DNA of 64,000 bases from Fermentimonas sp. (GTDB lineage Bacteria; Bacteroidota; Bacteroidia; Bacteroidales; Dysgonomonadaceae): NCBI GenBank assembly GCA_015478775.1, contig JADMKP010000001.1, forward strand, positions 124,001-188,000, read 5' to 3'. The translations under genes were made by a program, and so were the position numbers. The notes under the pieces are model-generated. The model was not told the DNA's origin. It worked only from the letters and a program-made list of their open reading frames with translations, and made no database searches. This document shows positions 29,184-37,305 of this stretch, in pieces; position 1 is the first letter of the stretch, and each line of letters starts with the position of its first letter.

Positions 29184-29191
29184 TACTTTTG
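29184..29191 (+). promoter_or_regulatory. -7 box for the DUF554 gene
   Basis: TACTTTTG matches TAnnTTTG and lies 18 bases upstream of the ATG. The spacing to the nearest upstream TTTG (about 22 bases) is longer than usual. Confidence 0.4.
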
Positions 29192-29209
29192 CAGTATTAC
29201 AGTTAAGAT

Positions 29210-29887
29210 ATGATAGGAACTCTTGTAAATACTGCAGCAGTAATAATTGGCGGACTACTAGGCTTGGCTCTAAAAAAAAGAATGCCAGACCGTGTTACTA
29301 CAATCTACTTTCAGGCAATTGGGCTGTTCACTCTGGCTATAGGCGCCTCTATGGCAGTGAGCATGGAGAAGATATTAATAGTAGTGAGCAGCCTTGCCTT
29401 AGGCTCTCTTATTGGAGAGTGGTGCGACATTGAGAGGGGGGTTGAAAAACTTAGTGATTATCTAAAAGTGCGATTTAAAATTGGCAGTGAGAAATTCTCT
29501 GAGGGTTTAGTTACTTCGTTTCTACTGTTTTGTGTTGGATCAATGACAATATTAGGCACTATTCAAGAGGGCACGGGTGGTTCGCCAGATTTGCTTTTTA
29601 CTAAATCTACGATGGATTTTTTCTCTGCTATACTTCTTGCCTCTGCAATGGGGGTAGGTGTACTTTTCTCATCTGTACCTTTGTTTATATTTCAAGCCAC
29701 AATTACTATTATTGCAAGGTATGCAGCCAACTTTTTTACTGATGATATTATTTTAGGACTCACCAATGTGGGCGGTATTCTATTGATTGGATTAGGAATT
29801 AATATTTTGGGAATTAAGAAGCTTCGAATTATGAATATGCTTCCATCGCTGGTAATTGTGATTCTGTTTATTTGGCTATTCAAATAG
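29210..29887 (+). CDS. DUF554 family membrane protein
   Basis: Integral membrane protein of 225 residues with about six to seven hydrophobic segments. The N-terminus MIGTLVNTAAVIIGGLLGL and FCVGSMTILGTIQEGTGG are family hallmarks. Its role is not established; members are sometimes proposed as transporters. It sits 15 bases upstream of the APC permease gene, and the pair may form a small transport operon. Confidence 0.88.
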   Translation: MIGTLVNTAAVIIGGLLGLALKKRMPDRVTTIYFQAIGLFTLAIGASMAVSMEKILIVVSSLALGSLIGEWCDIERGVEKLSDYLKVRFKIGSEKFSEGLVTSFLLFCVGSMTILGTIQEGTGGSPDLLFTKSTMDFFSAILLASAMGVGVLFSSVPLFIFQATITIIARYAANFFTDDIILGLTNVGGILLIGLGINILGIKKLRIMNMLPSLVIVILFIWLFK

Positions 29888-29902
29888 TTCGATTTGTAAT
29901 AT

Positions 29903-31324
29903 ATGCAGGAAAAGGATAAAAGATTAGGTTTATGGTTATTGGTTTTTATTGCTTTGGGCTCTATGATAGGCTCAGGCATATTCAATTCGCCTAAAGATCT
30001 GATTAGTGTAGCCAATCCTCAAGGTACAATGATTGCTTGGCTTATTGGAGGGTTTGGAGCACTTATGCTTGCTCTTGTTTTTGTATATCTTGCGGCACGA
30101 AAACCAGAATTAAAAAGTGGAGTATTTGCATATGCCCGCGATGGTTTTGGTGATTTTATGGGATTTAATTCTGCTTGGGGATATTGGTCGGTAGGATGGT
30201 TAGGCAATGTGAGTTATCTTGCCCTTTTTTTTAAAACACTAAACGATCTTTTAGGAGTTCATGCCTTATCCCCTCTCAATGCATTTTTAATCGGTTCCGT
30301 ATTACTTTGGCTATTCTTTTTAATATTAATGGCAGGAATAAGAGAAGGCGCTATTCTAAACTTTATTGTAACTACAGCCAAACTAATACCTATTATACTT
30401 ATAATAGTACTGGGGTTTGCATTGGTAAACAGTGATTTGTTTCAAATTACAGATTGGCAAAACAGGCTTGCCTCTACTGGAGAACCTACAGCTCCCATGT
30501 TGCAGATAAAAGGTGCTATGGCTATTATCCTATGGTGCTTTGTGGGTATGGAAGCAGCATCAGTTTTGTCGGGTAGAGCTAAAAGTCAGAGAACAGTTAG
30601 ATTGTCTATAATAATTTCTCTCCTTATTGTACTGGCAGTGTATATGCTAATAACTTTCATTGCCATGTCATCGGTATCTGCAAAAGATTTAGCAGAAGCA
30701 GAAACTCCGTTGTCACTGGTGCTTAGACAAACTACGGTGGGTTCTGGAGGTGCAGTAATTGTTAAGTTGGGAATTATGGTATCTGTACTAGGTGCAAGTT
30801 TATCATGGATTATGCTTTCGGTTGAAACACTTTATGCAGCAGCATTAGAAGGTGTGCTTCCGAGTACTTTTAAGAAAGTAAATAAAAAAGGAACTCCAGT
30901 AAATGCGTTATTACTTACACAATGCTTTACTCAGATATTTCTGATTTCGATATTATCACCTCAACTAAACGAGACATATTTGGCAGCCATAACAATAGGC
31001 ACCACACTTGTGCTTGTCCCTTATCTTTTATCATCACTTTATGCTGTGAAAATTGCGCTTATTAACAGGAAGAATGAGCCTCTTCACTATCTTGTAATAG
31101 CTATTCTTGGAACAATATATTCTTTGTATGTAATATTTGCAGTAGGTATAAAGTACCTGTTTTTATCTGTTTTGTTTTATGCAATTGGCTCGTTGCTTTT
31201 TATAAAAGCAAAACGGGAACAAAAGAAACAGCCCAAACGCTGGGAATGGGCTGTAATTATTATATTGCTTACCGCTTCAGCAACCATAATAGGTTTGATT
31301 CTTTACGGCAGAATTGTATTATAA
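29903..31324 (+). CDS. APC-family amino-acid permease (basic amino acid/antiporter type)
   Basis: Inner-membrane transporter of 473 residues with about 12-13 hydrophobic segments. The first helix contains the substrate-binding GSMIGSGIFNSP, matching the GxG motif of APC transporters. SGVFAYARDGFG and SAWGYWSVGWLGNVSY resemble arginine/ornithine and lysine antiporters of the ArcD/YdgI subgroup. Substrate assignment is by resemblance only. It converges on the TonB receptor gene with a single base between the two stop codons, so each may use terminator signals inside the other. Confidence 0.85.
   Translation: MQEKDKRLGLWLLVFIALGSMIGSGIFNSPKDLISVANPQGTMIAWLIGGFGALMLALVFVYLAARKPELKSGVFAYARDGFGDFMGFNSAWGYWSVGWLGNVSYLALFFKTLNDLLGVHALSPLNAFLIGSVLLWLFFLILMAGIREGAILNFIVTTAKLIPIILIIVLGFALVNSDLFQITDWQNRLASTGEPTAPMLQIKGAMAIILWCFVGMEAASVLSGRAKSQRTVRLSIIISLLIVLAVYMLITFIAMSSVSAKDLAEAETPLSLVLRQTTVGSGGAVIVKLGIMVSVLGASLSWIMLSVETLYAAALEGVLPSTFKKVNKKGTPVNALLLTQCFTQIFLISILSPQLNETYLAAITIGTTLVLVPYLLSSLYAVKIALINRKNEPLHYLVIAILGTIYSLYVIFAVGIKYLFLSVLFYAIGSLLFIKAKREQKKQPKRWEWAVIIILLTASATIIGLILYGRIVL
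31228..31254 (-). terminator. Possible terminator of the TonB receptor inside the convergent permease gene
   Basis: ACAGCCCA pairs with TGGGCTGT around an 11-base loop, followed on the minus strand by TTCTTTTGTT. It is 72 bases beyond the receptor stop. Because it lies in coding sequence the pairing could be chance. Confidence 0.3.
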
Positions 31325-31325
31325 T

Positions 31326-33773
31326 TTATCTATCAAATGTATATCTTATAGTAGCACCTAAGCGTGTTGGATAACCGTTTTGAACAAATTTATTCACAAC
31401 TCCTGTTGACATATCAGATGCTTCAAACAGAAATGAATGGTATTTTGTATTGAAAAGATTTTTGCCCCACAACTCTAATGCAAAAGCTCCTTTCTCGGCT
31501 GAAACAGAGCCATTTACCGTTCCATAAAATGGTTGATAAAGTTCACTGCCGCTGTCATCAGTGTTTGATTCTGTCCAGTATATCTTACCTACGCCAGAAA
31601 ATTGTACATTAGCAACTACTCTTTCTATGAATGATCCGTATCTAAAGTTATGTACATATCCTGTTCCAAGACTTAGTGTGTGTTGAGGTGCAAAGGGGAT
31701 ATAATTTCCGTTGTAGTTTGTCATAACTGGATTACCATTATTATCTTTTTCTCCACTATCGAATTCATAATTGCTGAAGCGTGCATCGGCAAATCCATAA
31801 TCACCATAGAAAGAGAGATTTCTAAGTGGACTATATTTTAAACTCAACTCGAAACCTTTACTTTCAGATTTACCGGCATTCTCAACAGTTCTACCAGATG
31901 TTCCTTGTCGGGTTAATTTAATAATTTGAATATCATTTACCCGAGAGTAAAACAAAGCGTAAGTTAAAGATAGTTTATTGTTTAGAAGCTCATAACGACC
32001 GCCTAGCTCATACGTCCAGCTGGTTTCGGGATCATAGGACAACATTTTTTCTAAAGACGGTACTTGAGCATTTCCGGCTCCTGTACCGGGATTACCCCCT
32101 GGAAACATTCCGGGTGGCATTCCACTCATTGCATTTTTCATAATTGATGCAGAGAGAGCATTTTGCAAGACTTCAGAAAACACTTGCTCGTTATACCCTC
32201 CGGTTTTATAACCTTTTGACGCTGAAAGATAGATAACTGATGTTGGTGAGAATTCATATTTAAGTGCAAACTTGGGAAGGAATTGACCAAAATCCCTAGT
32301 GAAAGATCCTTCAATAAGTGTGTCACCTTCAACAAATCTTGGAGGCATGGGTCTGTTTGGTATCTGAAATTGAAGGTTCACATCACCACCATCACTCTCG
32401 GTTGAGAAGTCGATGCCAGCATGCTCATAATCGAATCTCATGCCAATAGTTGCAGATAAACCTTTCAGATCGAAAAGGTTGTTGAGCGTTGATTGATGAA
32501 AAAGAGCTAAACCTTTTGAAGGTTTGGTGTAAATACCCGGCAAATCTATCCTGTCGTTGGCATACACAATTCTCAATGGAGCGCCCATTCTTTGCATTGC
32601 AACATCCAGATGACCCTGCATTGCAACCATACCATCTTCTTTTATTGCAACTGGTGTATCGATTGTTCTTTTGTCATAAAAACCAAATGCACCCACTACC
32701 CAGCTGTATCTGCTTGTAGTAGCCGATTTAAATGTTAGCTCTTGACTGAGTGAGTGCTGCTCTTGAAACTGATTAATAGAAAATACAGATTTGGAAGTAT
32801 AATCCTGGTCCATCCTCATATCATCCTTCAGATACTGATAACCTGTTGTAGAGTGAATGCTGTAACCGTTTCTTTGCCAATCTAGCGAAAGCCCGTTTGT
32901 AACAAGGTGACGATCATATGAAGATGGCTCATTAAAGTTGGAAGCAGTAGAATCTATATGCATATATGGGAAAGCACCACCTGTTACATAGTCGTAATTA
33001 CTAAACAAAAGCGCTTTAAAATTAGGTGTAGCCTGCCACTCAAACTTTAGTCTTGCACCTGCATTTTCAGAATCATCTACCTTTTCGTTGGTATAGCTAT
33101 TCATAAAGAAGCCATCATTACGTTTATAATATGCTGCAGCAGAAACTCCGAAGTTGTCTGAGATTTTACTATAGTTAGATCCCATTACAGATAGTTGTCC
33201 GTAGTTACCTCCACTCAGTTTTAATCGTGTTCCTTGATATGAGAGTGGAGAAAGTGTATATAAATTTATAATTCCACCAATTGCATTTCTACCATAAAGT
33301 GTACCCTGTGCACCTCGAAGCACTTCGATGCGTTGTATGTCCTGAAACTCAAAATCGAATGCTGAAGGATTAAAGCTAGGCACATTATCAACATACATAC
33401 TCACAGTTTGTGAGCCTAAGCGAGCCCCAATTCCACGTATATAGATAGGAGTAGATACTTTTGATCCGTAAGTTGGAATAAAGAAGTTTGGAATATATGA
33501 GCTTAAATCGGGCAGCGATTCAATTTGTGTGTCTTGCAGCTGTTGTGGGGTTACAACTGATACTGCGTTTGGCATATTTTTAAGATTATTAGTTTCTTTT
33601 ACTGAGCTCGTAATTACAAACTCATCGAGATAATATACCTTTAATGTATCCTGAGGATTCACATCCTCTGACACTATATTTTCTGTAATAACTACATCTC
33701 CTTTTTTAATTTCAGAAAAGGCCGAGAAGTTAATAACCACAGCTACCAGAGCCAAAAACATCTTTTTAATCAT
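31326..33773 (-). CDS. TonB-dependent receptor (siderophore-type, no carboxypeptidase-like domain)
   Basis: Outer-membrane receptor of 815 residues. A signal peptide (about 1-20) is followed by a short segment that includes the TonB-box-like YYLDEFVITSS, a plug domain with IYIRGIGARLGSQTVSMYVD and IEVLRGAQGTLYGRNAIGG, then a barrel ending in YTFDR. It lacks the N-terminal beta domain of the other two receptors here. A Met/Pro/Gly-rich extracellular loop (SGMPPGMFPGGNPG) near residue 560 is unusual. Substrate unknown. No partner gene is adjacent on the same strand. Confidence 0.87.
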   Translation of the reverse strand: MIKKMFLALVAVVINFSAFSEIKKGDVVITENIVSEDVNPQDTLKVYYLDEFVITSSVKETNNLKNMPNAVSVVTPQQLQDTQIESLPDLSSYIPNFFIPTYGSKVSTPIYIRGIGARLGSQTVSMYVDNVPSFNPSAFDFEFQDIQRIEVLRGAQGTLYGRNAIGGIINLYTLSPLSYQGTRLKLSGGNYGQLSVMGSNYSKISDNFGVSAAAYYKRNDGFFMNSYTNEKVDDSENAGARLKFEWQATPNFKALLFSNYDYVTGGAFPYMHIDSTASNFNEPSSYDRHLVTNGLSLDWQRNGYSIHSTTGYQYLKDDMRMDQDYTSKSVFSINQFQEQHSLSQELTFKSATTSRYSWVVGAFGFYDKRTIDTPVAIKEDGMVAMQGHLDVAMQRMGAPLRIVYANDRIDLPGIYTKPSKGLALFHQSTLNNLFDLKGLSATIGMRFDYEHAGIDFSTESDGGDVNLQFQIPNRPMPPRFVEGDTLIEGSFTRDFGQFLPKFALKYEFSPTSVIYLSASKGYKTGGYNEQVFSEVLQNALSASIMKNAMSGMPPGMFPGGNPGTGAGNAQVPSLEKMLSYDPETSWTYELGGRYELLNNKLSLTYALFYSRVNDIQIIKLTRQGTSGRTVENAGKSESKGFELSLKYSPLRNLSFYGDYGFADARFSNYEFDSGEKDNNGNPVMTNYNGNYIPFAPQHTLSLGTGYVHNFRYGSFIERVVANVQFSGVGKIYWTESNTDDSGSELYQPFYGTVNGSVSAEKGAFALELWGKNLFNTKYHSFLFEASDMSTGVVNKFVQNGYPTRLGATIRYTFDR

Positions 33774-33878
33774 TATGTTCTTTAATTATATTTTAGTGTT
33801 TTTAATCAATGCTACAAAGTAATATTTAAATACCTTACCATACAATCACTATAATTAGTGATTTTTTTCTTTAATCGA

Positions 33879-34241
33879 CTACTTAAATATGAAATACACT
33901 GCTAGAATGAGAAACACAAACCCTATAATATGATTTAGCTTTATGGTAGTTTGAAAAGCAATGGCCGAGAAGACAACAAAAACCACCAGGGTTATCACTT
34001 CCTGTATAATCTTTAGTTGCAGCAAAGAAAATGCACCTCCGTTACCTACATAACCTATACGATTAGCTGGCACTTGAAAACAATATTCAAAAAAAGCTAT
34101 AAACCAACTAATTAGAATTATTCCTATAAGAGGCAATTTACTAAACCAGCTATATTCGGCAAGTTTTAGATGACCATACCAGGCGAATGTCATAAAAATG
34201 TTGGAAAAAAGTAATAGACCGATTGTTAGTAAGTAGTTCAT
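33879..34241 (-). CDS. DMT-superfamily small membrane protein (DUF486)
   Basis: A 120-residue protein with four hydrophobic segments, the usual form of DUF486 proteins. Recognisable are MTFAWYGHLK, ISWFIAFFEYCFQVPANRIGY and LKIIQEVITLVVF. Members are proposed half-size drug/metabolite-type transporters, without an established substrate. It is a single gene, with about 150 bases separating it from the divergent nicotinamidase gene. Confidence 0.85.
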   Translation of the reverse strand: MNYLLTIGLLLFSNIFMTFAWYGHLKLAEYSWFSKLPLIGIILISWFIAFFEYCFQVPANRIGYVGNGGAFSLLQLKIIQEVITLVVFVVFSAIAFQTTIKLNHIIGFVFLILAVYFIFK

Positions 34242-34389
34242 AATATGATTTTAAAAATTGGGCAAAAATACAACTTTTTTATAATACAATTTTTTTTTAT
34301 CTTTAAATTTGAATATCCACATATAAAGCATTTATGAACAGCTTCATAAATGTTTTGTTATAGATATTAATAGAATAATAAAAATTAAG

Positions 34390-34932
34390 ATGAAAAAAGC
34401 ATTACTTATAGTTGACGTGCAGAATGATTTTTGCCCAGGAGGCTCTTTGTGAGTAACGGATGGCGATAAAGTAGTAGAGGTGATAAACGCATTGATGGAT
34501 AAATTTGATTTAGTGATTTCTTCTCAAGATTGGCATCCCCAAGAAACTGTTCATTTTGAGAAATGGCCTGTGCATTGTGTTGCAGGAACAGATGGCGCAG
34601 AGTTTCATTCCGCTTTAAATAGTGACAAAATAACTCTCAGGCTAAAGAAAGGTACAGATAACAAAGATGATGGTTACTCAGCCTTTGAAGCAACTAATAT
34701 TAATTTTGGAGAATATCTGGTTAACAATCATGTGAACACACTTTATATTTGTGGACTTACAACCGACTATTGTGTAAAAGAAAGCGCATTAGATTCTATA
34801 AAGAAGGGTATTCACACTTATGTGATAACTGATGCCATTGCAGCCGTTAATGCGGAACGGGGAGATGATAAGAAAGCATTAAATGAAATGTATAATAGTG
34901 GTTGCATCTTGGTTGAATCTTCTGAAATTTAA
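34390..34932 (+). pseudogene. pncA: Nicotinamidase interrupted by an in-frame TGA at codon 21
   Basis: From ATG 34390 the frame reads LIVDVQNDFCPGGSL, then TGA at 34450-34452, then continues in the same frame to the TAA at 34932. All other nicotinamidase features are intact: catalytic D9, metal ligands in SSQDWHPQE (D47, H49), catalytic Lys in KKGT (K87) and nucleophile C128 in TTDYCVKES. Full-length enzymes convert nicotinamide to nicotinic acid for NAD salvage. Only one substitution breaks the gene, so it is a very recent loss, a sequencing error or a recoded codon. Restart at the GTG or ATG codons after the stop would lose D9 and give an inactive protein. Confidence 0.85.
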
Positions 34933-34955
34933 CCCATACCTACAATCAATTATCT

Positions 34956-34963
34956 TATCTTTG
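34956..34963 (+). promoter_or_regulatory. -7 box very close to the HipA-like gene start
   Basis: TATCTTTG matches TAnnTTTG exactly and ends only 8 bases before the ATG at 34972. With normal initiation 6-8 bases beyond the box the mRNA would be leaderless or nearly so. Confidence 0.45.
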
Positions 34964-34971
34964 CAAATAAG

Positions 34972-35754
34972 ATGGCAAAAGATATTTCACTGCGTAATGT
35001 AAATGTAACACGCTATATAGTTCCTCTTCGTGAAGGGGGCTCATTACCTGCGTTGGCTGAAGCTAACGATGGTTTTAAGTATGTACTTAAATTTCGTGGT
35101 GCAGGACATGGAACAAAGATGCTGATCTCTGAGCTAATCGGCGGTAAGATAGCATCGGCACTGGGACTTAATATTCCTGAACTTGTGTTTGCATGGCTGG
35201 ATGAAGACTTTGGACGTAGTGAAGGTGATGAGGAAATACAAGATCTTTTAAAAGGTAGTATAGGTCAGAACCTCGGTCTTCACTTTCTCTCAGGGGCATT
35301 GGCATTTGACCCTAAGGTTGAGATAGATCCTACACTTGCATCTAAGATTGTATGGCTGGATGCTTTTATTACTAATATAGACCGAACCTTTAATAATAGC
35401 AATTTGCTTTGGTGGCATCAGGAACTTTGGGTTATTGATAATGGCGCATCTTTATACTTTCACCACTCATGGAAAGATTTTGAGAAACATTCTTTAAATC
35501 CTTTCCCTTACATTAAGGATCATATTTTACTGTCACAGGCAACTATGCTTGATGAAGCAGACAGGTTTGCACATGAAACCTTAAACGAAGACTTTTTTAA
35601 AGGTATAGTGAATCTTATTCCAGATAATTGGCTTATGTGGAATCATACTGAGGATACTCCCGAACAAATAAGAGAAGTATATTTAAATTTTCTCAGAAAC
35701 AGATTTCAGCATTCAGATAACTTCTTAAATTGTGCAAAAGATGCAAGAGGATAA
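34972..35754 (+). CDS. HipA-like kinase domain protein
   Basis: A compact 260-residue kinase related to HipA but lacking the usual HipB antitoxin neighbour. YVLKFRGAGHGTKML carries the likely ATP-binding Lys, WLDAFITNIDRTFNNSNLLW the catalytic-loop Asp/Asn set and WVIDNGASLYF the metal-binding Asp (the DFG equivalent). HipA phosphorylates a tRNA synthetase; the target of this shorter branch is not known. It overlaps the following DUF3037 gene by 14 bases, and this two-gene pairing is recurrent in bacteria. Whether it is a toxin-antitoxin module is an open inference. Confidence 0.82.
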   Translation: MAKDISLRNVNVTRYIVPLREGGSLPALAEANDGFKYVLKFRGAGHGTKMLISELIGGKIASALGLNIPELVFAWLDEDFGRSEGDEEIQDLLKGSIGQNLGLHFLSGALAFDPKVEIDPTLASKIVWLDAFITNIDRTFNNSNLLWWHQELWVIDNGASLYFHHSWKDFEKHSLNPFPYIKDHILLSQATMLDEADRFAHETLNEDFFKGIVNLIPDNWLMWNHTEDTPEQIREVYLNFLRNRFQHSDNFLNCAKDARG

Positions 35755-36124
35755 ACTATATCATTACGCTGTTATTCGACTTGTTCCGAAGATTGAAAGG
35801 GAGGAGTTTATTAATATTGGATTGATTCTATTCTCGAAAAACGAAAAGTTCATTCAACTAAAGTATCATCTCTGTAAAGAGAAATTCAATTTAATGTGTT
35901 CCGAAACCGAGTATGAAGAGGTTATTAGAAGTCTTGAAACATTTAAACAGATAGCGGAAGGAAATCATGATTTAGGTCCTATTGCCGAGATGGATATACC
36001 TGAGCGATTTCGATGGCTTGCTGCTGTTAGAAGCTCGATAATTCAAACATCACCTACACATATAGGTAAGGCAAACAATTTAGATGAGACTTTTGAACGT
36101 CTTTTCAATGAGCTAGTTATTTGA
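35741..36124 (+). CDS. DUF3037 family protein, partner of the HipA-like kinase
   Basis: A 127-residue cytoplasmic protein. YHYAVIRLVPKIEREEFINIG followed by LILFSKN is the DUF3037 hallmark. I start at ATG 35741; a GTG three codons upstream is also possible. The start overlaps the kinase gene by 14 bases, implying coupled translation, and its 3' end overlaps the convergent epimerase gene by 8 bases. The function is not known; the steady pairing suggests it binds or regulates the kinase. Confidence 0.82.
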   Translation: MQEDKLYHYAVIRLVPKIEREEFINIGLILFSKNEKFIQLKYHLCKEKFNLMCSETEYEEVIRSLETFKQIAEGNHDLGPIAEMDIPERFRWLAAVRSSIIQTSPTHIGKANNLDETFERLFNELVI

Positions 36125-37304
36125 AATTCAATTCTTGTATTGGCTCAACACCTATACCGGGCATATCTGATGCAATTATCTTTCCTTGCTGAAGATAAGC
36201 TCCACTAAAACAATCATTTGCAATTAATAAAGCTCCATCGAGATCCGCAAAATCCATTCCTGCATATATTTGAGATGCAGCTGAAATTGCACATGAAGTT
36301 TCCGTCATACATCCCATCATCACCTTCATACCCAAAGACTTTGCGAGCTTACGCATCTTCCACGCCTCGTGCATTCCGGTGCATTTCATCAGTTTAATAT
36401 TGATGCCTGAGAAAACACCCTTTAACCGATTAATATCTTCTAATCTTTGAATTGATTCATCTGCAAAAATAGGCAAGGGACTTTCTTGAGTAAGTAGTGC
36501 AATATTATCGAGGTCATTTTTTGGTATTGGTTGTTCAACCATCACAACTCCTTGCTCTTTTAACCAATGTATCATCTCAATTGCCTCATACCTGTCCTTC
36601 CAACCCTGATTAGCATCTACGGCCAACGGGAGATTTGTAACAGACCTAATGGCTCTGATCATACGTTTATCATCCGGTCCTCCTACTTTTACTTTTAGAA
36701 TATTGTAGCTATCCATCACTTCACGGGTTTTTTCTCTAACAACTTCATCTGTATCAATTCCAATAGTGAAAGTAGTGTCTGGTACGTCATATTTATTCAA
36801 TCCATGTATTTTGTACCAGGGAGAACCAATTATTTTACCGGCTAAATCGTGCAATGCTATATCTACGGATGCTTTTGCTGCAGTATTATTTATCGCTAAT
36901 GAATCTATATAATTAACAATCTCTTCTATTTGTGTTGGATTGGTGAAGCCTGATAAATCTACTTTCTTTAGAAAACTAATTACAGATTCTTGAGTTTCGC
37001 CCAGATAGGGAGGTAAAGATGCTTCACCGTAACCAACAAGTCCGTCATACTCTATTTTGGTAAGTACAACAGGAGTAGTTGTTCTAGAGAATCCTGAAAT
37101 AGTAAATGTATGCTTAAGCTGTAAGTTATATGGAGTCCAGGATAATTTCATTTTAGATGTTTTCTGATATTTATTTGAGCTAGACGGATTGATGTTGCTT
37201 TCAAATATTTTATAGTTGTAATTTCTTGCTAAAGAGGGTATACTAAAAGTAGCAGTTGCCGCTACTATAGAAGATTTTAAAAATTGGCGGCGACTTCTTT
37301 TCAT
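36117..37304 (-). CDS. Dipeptide epimerase (L-Ala-D/L-Glu epimerase), Tat-exported
   Basis: Enolase-superfamily enzyme of 395 residues that epimerises murein-derived L-Ala-D-Glu. The catalytic set is visible: KVKV (Lys acid/base near 201), metal ligands AVDANQ, VEQP and FADES (about 228, 256, 280) and the second Lys in IKLMKC (about 301). The N-terminus MKRSRRQFLKSS is a twin-arginine signal followed by a hydrophobic stretch, so the enzyme should act outside the cytoplasm. I start at the ATG at 37304, one base after the peptidase stop; the Met six codons upstream would overlap that gene. It forms an operon with the NlpC/P60 peptidase, which would supply its dipeptide. Confidence 0.9.
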   Translation of the reverse strand: MKRSRRQFLKSSIVAATATFSIPSLARNYNYKIFESNINPSSSNKYQKTSKMKLSWTPYNLQLKHTFTISGFSRTTTPVVLTKIEYDGLVGYGEASLPPYLGETQESVISFLKKVDLSGFTNPTQIEEIVNYIDSLAINNTAAKASVDIALHDLAGKIIGSPWYKIHGLNKYDVPDTTFTIGIDTDEVVREKTREVMDSYNILKVKVGGPDDKRMIRAIRSVTNLPLAVDANQGWKDRYEAIEMIHWLKEQGVVMVEQPIPKNDLDNIALLTQESPLPIFADESIQRLEDINRLKGVFSGINIKLMKCTGMHEAWKMRKLAKSLGMKVMMGCMTETSCAISAASQIYAGMDFADLDGALLIANDCFSGAYLQQGKIIASDMPGIGVEPIQELNFK

Positions 37305-37305
37305 T

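Noticed and set aside
34450..34452. TGA in the nicotinamidase gene as a selenocysteine codon
   Set aside because: The family has no catalytic residue at this position, the bases just after the TGA do not form a convincing bacterial SECIS hairpin, and no sel genes are in the window. A point mutation or sequencing error is simpler.
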